This document shows positions 1 to 6,928 of a DNA stretch of 19,420 nucleotides, in pieces (position 1 is the stretch's first letter; every line of letters starts with the position of its first letter). A program made the position numbers and the translations under genes. The notes under the pieces were generated by a model, which saw nothing but the letters and a program-made list of their open reading frames with translations, had not been told where the DNA came from and searched no databases. Source of the stretch: CAINVV01 sp964506325 (lineage in GTDB: Bacteria; Bacteroidota; Bacteroidia; Bacteroidales; Prolixibacteraceae); the NCBI GenBank assembly GCA_964506325.1, contig CAZDLO010000065.1, forward strand, positions 1-19,420, written 5' to 3'.

Positions 1-199
1 CAGGAGAAAGCAGAGGGCATACTTCAGGTGGTGGTCCCGGATTGTCACCAAGTGGAATTGACAAAAAATAAATGTAGGAAACAATTGTCTGTATGTGACT
101 TTCTGCTGGCTGTTCTGCTTACACCCATAGCCTCTGATAACACTATCTCTCAAGTTATATGATCCCCCGGATTGAATTCTCTTTTAATAAAGATCTCGA
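1..199. other. Flank downstream of sulfatase, no supported gene
   Basis: This stretch lies beyond the 3' end of the minus-strand sulfatase. One plus-strand frame stays open from the window edge to about position 160, but I recognise no protein in it. Its only notable content is a 22-bp segment at 31-52 that recurs at 2526-2547, described separately. I see no terminator or RNA gene here. Confidence 0.4.
31..52 (+). repeat. 22-bp repeat, copy 1
   Basis: The segment starts GTGGTCCCGGAT and ends GTCACCAAG. It matches 2526-2547 with one mismatch (T here, G there), in the same orientation. The two copies bracket the serine sulfatase, the oxidoreductase remnant and the susC remnant. Copy 2 lies exactly where the SusC reading frame stops resembling SusC. 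I do not recognise the element; a scar of an excised or deleted mobile element is possible. Confidence 0.55.
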
Positions 200-1555
200 T
201 CATTTTCTTTCATTTGGAACGGGCATTTGTGCGTTTACATCACTCCTCCAGCTCTTTAATTCACCTGATAACTTCATGGTTAAAGTTTTAAGACTATCTG
301 CCAGGTTCAAGGACTCGCTTAAATCATTTTCCATGTCATAAAGTTCAAATGCTGGTTTCCCGGTCTCAAGGAGGCTATTTTCATACCATTCAATAAGTTT
401 CCATTTGCCACTTCTGATAGCACCACCGGGAGGTCCATTATGGTAATGTGGATAGTGCCAGTAAATATTCCTTTCAGGTAATGAGACTCCGGTTCTTAAA
501 TAAGGAACCAGAGATACCCCATCAACAAAGGGTATAGAATCGACATTGGTAAGCTCACAAAACGTGGGCATAAAATCTATGGAAGATACAATCTCTGAAC
601 TTACCGAACCTTTTTTAACAATTCCGGGCCACTTTATAATCAATGGTACCCTGATACCGCCTTCATATAACCAGCCTTTACCTTCACGGAGGGGAGTCTG
701 TTTTGCATCACTTCCCAATCCTCCGTTATCTGAGAAAAAAACAATGATTGTATTCTCAGCCAGATTTAATTCATTAACAGCGTTCAGGATTTTACCAATA
801 TTCCGGTCCATTCTTGACAACATAGCAGCAATAACTGGATTATTCTCAGGTTTATCGCTTCCAGGTACATTTTTCCACCGGGCTATTGAATCTGCCTTTT
901 CCATCAGCGGATTGTGGATAGCACTGAAACTTACAAAAAGAAAGAATGGATTTCCGGAATTTTCCCTGAGAAATTCTATCGACCTGTTACCAATTGAATC
1001 TGATTTATGCGGATCATGTTCAGGATCAGTTGTCCTTCCTGGTTTATCTGCTACGAAATACTGGTCGAAGCCTTGTTTGTCGGGATTGTAAGGAAGGCTT
1101 TTTGGTCCGGACTTTGTTACACTGAGATGCCATTTTCCGAATATAGCAGTTTTGTAACCTTTGTTTCTTATCGCTTCAGCAATAGTAACCTCTTCAAGGG
1201 GTAAAAACTTTTTCCAGTCGGGCTGGGACAGGAGGTAATCGCTTCTGTCATTACCAGCTATAAAATCAGTTAAATGCAACCGTGCCGGATATTTTCCTGT
1301 CATAATACTGGCCCTAGTTGGAGAAGAAACTGAACAGGCTGCATAAGCATTCGTAAAGCGGATGCCTTCCCTTGCCAGTCTGTCAATGTTGGGTGTCTGA
1401 TAATAATTACTTCCATAACAACCAAGTTGTGAATAGCCAAGATCGTCTGCCAGAATAAAAACAATATTAGGCCTTGAAACTTCATTTTTACAACCTGCTC
1501 CAACAATAGATGAAACTCCGGCCGCTATTAATGAGATCTTAATTCTCGTATTCAT
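200..1555 (-). CDS. Secreted sulfatase, serine-type (formylglycine site Ser)
   Basis: A 451-residue family S1 (type I, formylglycine-dependent) sulfatase that hydrolyses sulfate esters, probably on a glycan. It opens with a hydrophobic signal and a possible but weak lipobox ending at Cys22 (GAGC), so it is exported and perhaps lipid-anchored. Asp37-Asp38 in ILADDLGY are the metal-binding pair, and FFSDNGG carries the later Asp-Asn ligands. The modification motif is S77-S-P-T-R followed by ASIMTG: the residue converted to formylglycine is serine (codon TCT), whereas the other three sulfatases here have cysteine. Serine-type enzymes need the radical-SAM maturase anSME, which is not in this window. 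Length is normal and the C-terminus is intact. It lies 87 bp downstream of a truncated FAD oxidoreductase, probably in the same transcript. It resembles the subfamilies with CSPTRASILTGKYPARL; the substrate cannot be read from sequence. Confidence 0.93.
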   Translation of the reverse strand: MNTRIKISLIAAGVSSIVGAGCKNEVSRPNIVFILADDLGYSQLGCYGSNYYQTPNIDRLAREGIRFTNAYAACSVSSPTRASIMTGKYPARLHLTDFIAGNDRSDYLLSQPDWKKFLPLEEVTIAEAIRNKGYKTAIFGKWHLSVTKSGPKSLPYNPDKQGFDQYFVADKPGRTTDPEHDPHKSDSIGNRSIEFLRENSGNPFFLFVSFSAIHNPLMEKADSIARWKNVPGSDKPENNPVIAAMLSRMDRNIGKILNAVNELNLAENTIIVFFSDNGGLGSDAKQTPLREGKGWLYEGGIRVPLIIKWPGIVKKGSVSSEIVSSIDFMPTFCELTNVDSIPFVDGVSLVPYLRTGVSLPERNIYWHYPHYHNGPPGGAIRSGKWKLIEWYENSLLETGKPAFELYDMENDLSESLNLADSLKTLTMKLSGELKSWRSDVNAQMPVPNERK

Positions 1556-1642
1556 TACAGATTATTTAAGTATTGTTTTTTCATTAGTCCATTTTGCTAT
1601 AACATTTGAAAATTGCCATTAAGAATTAAGGGAGTTGGGGCA

Positions 1643-1927
1643 TTAATATCTTTTCCCAATGTTTGTAACTCCTCCGATGGCCTGCTTATTTCCAATATCG
1701 GTGGCTCCCAAACCACCGGTGGTTAATCCTCCAATGCGGGAAGACCGTTCTATAAGTAGTAACGTTTTCCCCATTCTTGAACCTTGAATAGCAGCTGCAA
1801 TGCCTGCTGAGGTCCCTCCATAGATTACAATGTCATATCGTTTAGATATTAGTCCGTTTTTACTATGACTAGTTAAATATGAGAATATAAAGAGACTAAT
1901 GATTAAAACAAATGTTTTTATGTGCAT
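1643..1927 (-). pseudogene. FAD-dependent oxidoreductase, N-terminal remnant
   Basis: Only 94 codons remain of a family usually several hundred residues long. The fragment has a signal peptide (residues 1-22), then the FAD-binding Rossmann start DIVIYGGTSAGIAAA and the family motif IGGLTTGGLGATDIGNKQAIGG. After that the frame runs TNIGKRY and stops. The family normally continues with something like SREFY before an NIGK-type segment, so a small in-frame deletion next to a stop is likely, and the rest of the gene is missing. Such secreted FAD proteins (often named xanthan lyase-like or FAD-dependent oxidoreductase) are common beside sulfatases in Bacteroidota. It is the first gene of the minus-strand unit, and its promoter region faces that of the susC remnant. 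Confidence 0.85.
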
Positions 1928-2059
1928 CTTGTTTGTTAATTAGGGTCTAAGGTAAATTAATCAGACCAAAAGCAGTTATTTTTTTTTACATTTTCAATTA
2001 ATCTCCTCATTTTTATTTCTTGGTAATTCCTTGTAACCGGTAGTCGTACTATATTATTC

Positions 2060-2082
2060 ATAACTACTTATATATTAGTTAT
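2060..2082. repeat. 7-bp inverted repeat, possible operator
   Basis: ATAACTA (2060-2066) and TAGTTAT (2076-2082) are perfect reverse complements separated by 9 bp. They lie near the middle of the divergent intergenic region. The sequence is AT-rich, so chance is a real possibility. Confidence 0.3.
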
Positions 2083-2132
2083 ATAAAGCAGTAATTTAAA
2101 ATGGAATATAATTGTTTTTATCAAAAAAAGAT

Positions 2133-2171
2133 TTTACATTTGTTTTATGTACTACATAAAACAAATGTAAA
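2133..2171. promoter_or_regulatory. Perfect 39-bp palindrome containing a putative GntR operator
   Basis: Two 19-bp arms (TTTACATTTGTTTTATGTA and its exact reverse complement) flank a single C at 2152. The central 25 bp (2140-2164) agree at 21 positions with a palindrome at 9781-9805 in front of the GntR regulator gene, including the full core TTATGTA-N-TACATAA. The palindrome ends 30 bp upstream of the susC remnant start. The single-base centre and matching second copy favour a protein-binding site over a transcription terminator. FadR/FCD-type GntR proteins bind short palindromes as dimers, which fits. Confidence 0.75.
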
Positions 2172-2201
2172 TATATAATTCAGAATCCCATACTTTAAGC
2201 T

Positions 2202-2555
2202 ATGAAAAAATCAAAGTGTCTATTTTATAGCTTAGTACTATTTTGGTTTGCTTTTGTATTAAGTAGCAGTACATATGCGAAACAGTGCATTAGCGGAACC
2301 GTAGCTTATAAAACCGCTAATCCATTAACTGGTGTTACTGTTCTTATGAAAGGAACTACAAATTGCACTCTCACTGATGCATCAGGCAAATAAATTATAG
2401 TAAATGCTCCTGAGAATGCAACACTGACTTTCTTATTTACAGAAATGGAGATGCAGAAAATTGCACCAAACGGGAAGATTGCAATTGATGTTGGACTTGT
2501 AGAGTCTGAAATAGTTCTGGAAGAAGTGGTCCCGGATGGTCACCAAGCGGTATAG
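2202..2555 (+). pseudogene. SusC-like TonB-dependent transporter, 5' remnant
   Basis: This is the decayed front end of a SusC-family outer-membrane glycan importer, normally about 1000 residues. A signal peptide (residues 1-26) is followed by the carboxypeptidase-like beta-sandwich typical of SusC: ISGTV, then PLTGVTVLMKGTT, then TDASGK. An in-frame TAA at 2391-2393 sits where the family usually has Tyr in GKY, so one base change (TAT to TAA) explains it. The same frame continues with VNAPENATLTFLF and LEEVV, then breaks off where VVGYGTQ would be expected, giving PDGHQAV and a stop at 2553. The plug, the barrel and the SusD partner gene are gone. The site of loss coincides with copy 2 of the 22-bp repeat. 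It is the first gene of the plus-strand operon and follows the 39-bp palindrome. Confidence 0.88.
2526..2547 (+). repeat. 22-bp repeat, copy 2
   Basis: One mismatch from 31-52. It begins within the last recognisable SusC codons (EEVV) and runs past the deletion point, so it may mark the junction that removed the rest of susC and susD. Confidence 0.55.
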
Positions 2556-2610
2556 ATAATAAGTAAAACTAAACATTACAAAAAATTTAAGCGAAGAGCG
2601 AATTTGGAAC

Positions 2611-4068
2611 ATGAATAATATAAATAAACGCTTTATTATTAAATGGCTAAGAGCTGCAGCCATTATGATCCCGGGATATCTTACATTAACCGGGACGGAA
2701 CATTGCCTTGCACAGGTACATTCTGCAAAAGGAAGATTCCCTAATATTATTGTGATACTAGCTGATGATCTGGGTTATGGAGACCTTGGCGGCTACTTTG
2801 GAGGAAAGGCTAAAACTCCAAATCTCAACCAACTGGCACAAGAAGGAATGCTATTTTCTGATTTTCACAGTAATGGGCCAATGTGTTCGCCAACTCGCGC
2901 TGCACTCCTCACTGGTCGCTATCCGCAGAGGTTAGGCATTGAGAATGCTCTTCCTACTGACTGGCAAGACAGGGGAATTGGAAGTGAAGAGAACAAAAAC
3001 GAAATTACGATAGCTGCATACTTACACAAGGCAGGCTATGCAACTGGTATTTTCGGAAAATGGCATTTAGGAAAACACCCATCGGCTAATCCGATCCGGC
3101 ATGGCTTTGATGAATTCCGTGGTCTTACCTGTGGCAGTGGAGATTATTTCTCAAAAATGGATCGAAATGGGTTTAAAGACTGGTGGCATAATGAAAGCTT
3201 ATCTTTTCAGGAGGGTTATGCCACGGATGTAATTACTGATAACTCTGTCAGTTTTATCAAAATGCAAAAGGACAAACCATTTTTCCTTTATGTGGCATAT
3301 AATGCCATTCACTTTCCCTGGCAGACTTCGGAAGATGGAGCTCTTGAAACTGTTCGAGAAGGGGAGGATTTTACCAGCACTTACCCTGGAACCAAAAGCA
3401 AACTTGGCCCACATAAGCCTGATCAGATTCCTGGCGTGGTAATTCGAATGATTGAAGATCTCGATAAAAACATAGGTCGTTTATTTGCAAGTCTTCGAGA
3501 GGAGGGTCTCGACCGCAATACACTGGTGTTCTTTACTTCCGATAATGGAGGATATTTAAATTATAATGACAATATTTGGCCGGAAGTTGGCTCAAATGGA
3601 CCACTAAAAGGACAAAAAGGGCAACTGTACGAAGGCGGTCATCGTGTACCTGCAATTGCCTGGTGGCCGGGACACATTCCTGCTCAATCCGTTTGTAACC
3701 AGACGATTAGTACTTTTGACCTGTTGCCAACCTATCTCGATCTGCTTGGAATCAAACTACCATCGAAAAGAAGTTTCAATTTTCTCGATGGAGTAAGCAT
3801 ACTACCATTATTAATCCGTGGCAAAGAACTTGAACCAAGGGCTTTGTTCTGGAGGATTGGGAACCAAAAGGCTGTTCGCAAAGGACACTGGAAACTCGTA
3901 ATGCAAAATCAGGATGGTACACCTGAATTATATAATCTGTCAGACGACATCAGTGAGATATATAACCTTGCCAATCAGTATCCTGAAATAGTCAGTCGAT
4001 TAAAAGAAGACCTAACGGACTGGGAAAGCAATGTAAATGGTAAAGATGGTCAGAAAAAACACAAATAA
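2611..4068 (+). CDS. Secreted sulfatase, cysteine-type
   Basis: A 485-residue family S1 sulfatase. A signal peptide covers roughly residues 1-35. Asp52-Asp53 in ILADDLGYGDLGG bind the metal. The maturation motif is C92-S-P-T-R with AALLTG, so Cys92 becomes formylglycine. GKWHLGK (a conserved active-site Lys/His segment) and FFTSDNGG follow, and the C-terminal region is complete. The stretch LGIENALPTDWQDRGIG after the active site and the large mid-region insert separate it from the other sulfatases here, which implies a different sulfate position or sugar. It starts 55 bp after the susC remnant and was probably co-transcribed with it; a purine-rich GCGAAGAGCG lies upstream of the ATG. The sialidase-like gene begins 30 bp downstream. 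Confidence 0.93.
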   Translation: MNNINKRFIIKWLRAAAIMIPGYLTLTGTEHCLAQVHSAKGRFPNIIVILADDLGYGDLGGYFGGKAKTPNLNQLAQEGMLFSDFHSNGPMCSPTRAALLTGRYPQRLGIENALPTDWQDRGIGSEENKNEITIAAYLHKAGYATGIFGKWHLGKHPSANPIRHGFDEFRGLTCGSGDYFSKMDRNGFKDWWHNESLSFQEGYATDVITDNSVSFIKMQKDKPFFLYVAYNAIHFPWQTSEDGALETVREGEDFTSTYPGTKSKLGPHKPDQIPGVVIRMIEDLDKNIGRLFASLREEGLDRNTLVFFTSDNGGYLNYNDNIWPEVGSNGPLKGQKGQLYEGGHRVPAIAWWPGHIPAQSVCNQTISTFDLLPTYLDLLGIKLPSKRSFNFLDGVSILPLLIRGKELEPRALFWRIGNQKAVRKGHWKLVMQNQDGTPELYNLSDDISEIYNLANQYPEIVSRLKEDLTDWESNVNGKDGQKKHK

Positions 4069-4098
4069 GATCTCTGTATAACTACTTATTCTTTAATT

Positions 4099-5268
4099 AT
4101 GAAAGACAAGAATTGTGAAAAGATAAAAAATCTAAATGTATCATCAATAATGATATTATGTTTTATGATATCATCCTGCAACATTAATACAGATAAGAGC
4201 AATCTGGGGAACGAAAAGGGAATTCAACATGGAATAGTTTATTATGGCGAGGGTCGTTTCGCTGCCTGGCCAGCCAATAATGGGTTATGGTCCTGGGACA
4301 ATAACGAAATACTTGTTGGTTTTACAGAAGGCCTGTATGACGAAAAAGCCCCCGGACTACATTCCTTGTACCGGCCTTCATCAAGTGGAAAATATGCACG
4401 GAGCAAGGACGGAGGTATTCACTGGACCATAGAGGATGCTTATGAAAAAGGCCAGACTACAATGGGGACTGCTGATAAGAGGTCAGATTCTGTTGCTGTC
4501 CTTACTGAGAAAATAAATGATTTTACCAATCCTGATTTTATTCTGACAATCAGATCATCTCATTTTTATTATTCAAGCAACAGAGGGAAAAAGTGGATTG
4601 GTCCGTATGAATTACCCAAAATGAATACAGAAGGATTAATTTCCCGTACAGATTATATAGTTGAGGGTAAACAACAAATTGGGGCTTTCCTGACGGTGAA
4701 AAAAAGTAACCGAAAGGAAGGACGTGTTGTATATGCGAGAACAGATGACGGGGCTCTTAATTGGAAAATCGTATCATGGATAGGTACTGAGCCTGAAGGT
4801 TTCGATATTATGCCTTCATCTGTACGGTTGTCACCGATGGAACTTTTTACGACTATCCGCACAAAAACTGTCGATAGCCTGAGCAAAATAGCTTCTTATA
4901 TTTCCAGGAACAATGGTATAACCTGGGAGCAGCTAAGGGATCCTGTTGCCGATACAGGAAGAGGAGGATCACCTCCTGCACTTGTAAAACTGGCTGATGG
5001 GAGATTAGCCCTTGGATATGCTTACCGGAGTGAGCATGGTTCAAGAATTAATGTACGATTCAGCTCTGATAATGGTAAATCATGGGGTGATGAAATAGTA
5101 CTTCGTGGAGGAGATGGTGCCAGCCGAGATGTAGGATATCCGCGAATGCTTCAAAGACCTGATGGTAAACTGGTAATAATCTATTATTGGAATAATGCGT
5201 TGCTTGAAGGAGCAAAACCTTACAGGTATATTGCGTCAACAATATTTGATCCGAATATGTGGAATTAA
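4099..5268 (+). CDS. Asp-box beta-propeller lipoprotein (sialidase-like), paralogue 1
   Basis: A 389-residue protein with a lipobox ending at Cys27 (MISSC), so a likely lipoprotein. It carries repeated BNR/Asp-box motifs (S/R-x-D/N-x-G-x-x-W): SKDGGIHW, SNRGKKW, TDDGALNW, SRNNGITW and SSDNGKSW, typical of a six-bladed sialidase-like propeller. It shares with the protein at 17558-18751 the N-terminal block WPANNG.W.W...EILVGF and the C-terminal block RD.GY.R..QRPDGK. I do not see the FRIP/YRIP arginine motif of GH33 sialidases, so sialic acid cleavage should not be assumed. Its place between sulfatases suggests action on the same sulfated glycan. Databases would probably call it a sialidase family or exo-alpha-sialidase protein. 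Confidence 0.85.
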   Translation: MKDKNCEKIKNLNVSSIMILCFMISSCNINTDKSNLGNEKGIQHGIVYYGEGRFAAWPANNGLWSWDNNEILVGFTEGLYDEKAPGLHSLYRPSSSGKYARSKDGGIHWTIEDAYEKGQTTMGTADKRSDSVAVLTEKINDFTNPDFILTIRSSHFYYSSNRGKKWIGPYELPKMNTEGLISRTDYIVEGKQQIGAFLTVKKSNRKEGRVVYARTDDGALNWKIVSWIGTEPEGFDIMPSSVRLSPMELFTTIRTKTVDSLSKIASYISRNNGITWEQLRDPVADTGRGGSPPALVKLADGRLALGYAYRSEHGSRINVRFSSDNGKSWGDEIVLRGGDGASRDVGYPRMLQRPDGKLVIIYYWNNALLEGAKPYRYIASTIFDPNMWN

Positions 5269-5315
5269 GAAGGTATCAAATTTAATTTTTCAAAATTCTA
5301 ACAAGTTAGTTTACA

Positions 5316-6863
5316 ATGGTAAAAAGAGTGGATTTTCTTAAAAATGGAAAACAGTTAACAACAGAAAGAAGAAACTCGGCAAGTCTTTTTTCTGAAAAAA
5401 GTTCTAGTTCCTCAAAGAATCCTGCCACTTCATTCAAACTGAAGCGTATAATGACAACATTTTTAGTCATGTTTGGTTTTGGATCACATATATATTGTGC
5501 TGTTAAACAGAATAATATAAAGCCTAATATTCTTTTTATCCTGATTGATGATTTGGGATGGCAGGACTTACAGTGTTATGGAAGTAAGTTCTATGAAACG
5601 CCTAACATTAACCGTCTGAGGGAGGAGGGAATGATGTTTACTAATGCATACTCTGCCTGTCCGGTTTGTTCTCCAACCCGGGCAAGTATACTGACAGGAA
5701 AAAATCCTGCCCGCCTTCATTTTACCGGACATATAACAGCAACCGAAAAACACCGTTATCCTGAGCATGGTAGAATTATCCCACCAAAAGATTTGATGTA
5801 TGTTTCCCTTGAAGAAATTATGATTCCTGAAGCTTTAAAACCATTGGGTTATTCTACAGCCAGTATTGGCAAATGGCATGTAGGTATTGATGAAAAATAT
5901 TTTCCTATTCATCAAGGGTTTGATGTTAATTTTGGTGGTTATTCCAAGGGCGCTACCCCAACACACTGGGCACCCTATAAGGATACTAAAAATGATTTGA
6001 ATCCCTCACTACAAAATCTGGACGCAGGTAAACCAGGAGAATATTTAGCTGATCGTCTGACGGATGAAGCAATAAAATTTATTTCGGACCACAAGGAACA
6101 TCCGTTTTTTGTTTACTTATCTCATTACTCAGTCCATATTCCATTGGAGGCGCCTGACTCTCTGATTCAGAAATATGAAAAAAAGATGGTTAGCAATCAT
6201 TCACAGAAGAGTCCTGTATATGCATCTATGATTGAGAATGTAGATAATAATATTGGTCGTATTTTGTCCGAATTGGACAAATTGGGATTAACAGAAAATA
6301 CTATAATTGTTTTTTTTAGTGATAATGGAGGCTACTTGCCATCAACTGATAATACTCCATTAAGACAGGGGAAGGGATTTTTATATGAAGGTGGAATCCG
6401 CGTTCCTTTAATTATAAAATGGCCGGGGCATGTTGCAGGTGGAACTGTATGTAGTGAGCCTGTTATAAGTGATGATTTATTTCCAACAATTATTGATATG
6501 GTTGGTTACCTGAAAAAACCTGTTAAAGATGTTGACGGTTTGAGCCTTGTCCCTTTGCTCTCAGGAAAAAAGAATTTTAAAAGAGATCAATTGTGCTGGT
6601 ATTACCCTCACTATAGTCCTCAGGCTCAAATGCCAGGTTATGCAATCAGGAAAGGTAATTTCAAGCTGATTGAACATTACGATCCCGTAAAACTTGAGTT
6701 GTTCGATTTACTAGAAGATATTGGAGAAGAAAATGATCTTGCAGAGAGTAATCCGGAGAAAGTCCTGGAATTAAGAGGTGCATTTGATAATTGGTTGAAG
6801 CGGATGAATCCTGTTATACACACACAAAATCCTGATTATCAAGAAGGATATCGTGTAAAGTAG
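5316..6863 (+). CDS. Secreted sulfatase, cysteine-type
   Basis: A 515-residue family S1 sulfatase. Metal-binding Asp78-Asp79 lie in ILIDDLGW, the formylglycine site is C118-S-P-T-R with ASILTGKNPARL, and GKWHVG and FFSDNGG follow. It resembles the serine-type enzyme at 200-1555 (same PARLH segment, TPLRQGKGFLYEGG, WYYPHY), so the two are likely in the same or sister subfamilies. The start is uncertain: the first ATG gives a 45-residue serine-rich extension before the signal-like core, while an ATG at 5451 opens directly on it. I kept 5316 because the basic residues KLKR that would form the signal n-region lie before the second ATG. It is 47 bp after the propeller gene, in the same operon. Confidence 0.92.
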   Translation: MVKRVDFLKNGKQLTTERRNSASLFSEKSSSSSKNPATSFKLKRIMTTFLVMFGFGSHIYCAVKQNNIKPNILFILIDDLGWQDLQCYGSKFYETPNINRLREEGMMFTNAYSACPVCSPTRASILTGKNPARLHFTGHITATEKHRYPEHGRIIPPKDLMYVSLEEIMIPEALKPLGYSTASIGKWHVGIDEKYFPIHQGFDVNFGGYSKGATPTHWAPYKDTKNDLNPSLQNLDAGKPGEYLADRLTDEAIKFISDHKEHPFFVYLSHYSVHIPLEAPDSLIQKYEKKMVSNHSQKSPVYASMIENVDNNIGRILSELDKLGLTENTIIVFFSDNGGYLPSTDNTPLRQGKGFLYEGGIRVPLIIKWPGHVAGGTVCSEPVISDDLFPTIIDMVGYLKKPVKDVDGLSLVPLLSGKKNFKRDQLCWYYPHYSPQAQMPGYAIRKGNFKLIEHYDPVKLELFDLLEDIGEENDLAESNPEKVLELRGAFDNWLKRMNPVIHTQNPDYQEGYRVK

Positions 6864-6928
6864 TTGAATAAAAAAAATACTTTGTGAATAATTTATATTC
6901 ATAAAGCAACTATAGATAAAAACGGGGA

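Larger units (their letters stand above)
1928..2201. promoter_or_regulatory. Divergent intergenic control region
   Basis: This 274-bp, very AT-rich region separates the two divergent transcription units, so it should hold both promoters. It contains a perfect 39-bp palindrome (2133-2171) and a second inverted repeat (ATAACTA at 2060-2066, TAGTTAT at 2076-2082). A TATAAT-like hexamer lies at 2174-2179, just after the palindrome. I could not place a convincing Bacteroidota TTTG / TAnnTTTG pair for either direction. Confidence 0.6.

Noticed and set aside
546..1091. Long plus-strand frame opposite the serine-type sulfatase
   Set aside because: It is the complement of a clearly recognised sulfatase and shows no family features of its own.
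6885..6901. Inverted repeat TGAATA/TATTCA before the fourth sulfatase as another operator
   Set aside because: It is short, AT-rich and lacks the TTATGTA core; it lies inside an operon and is probably chance.
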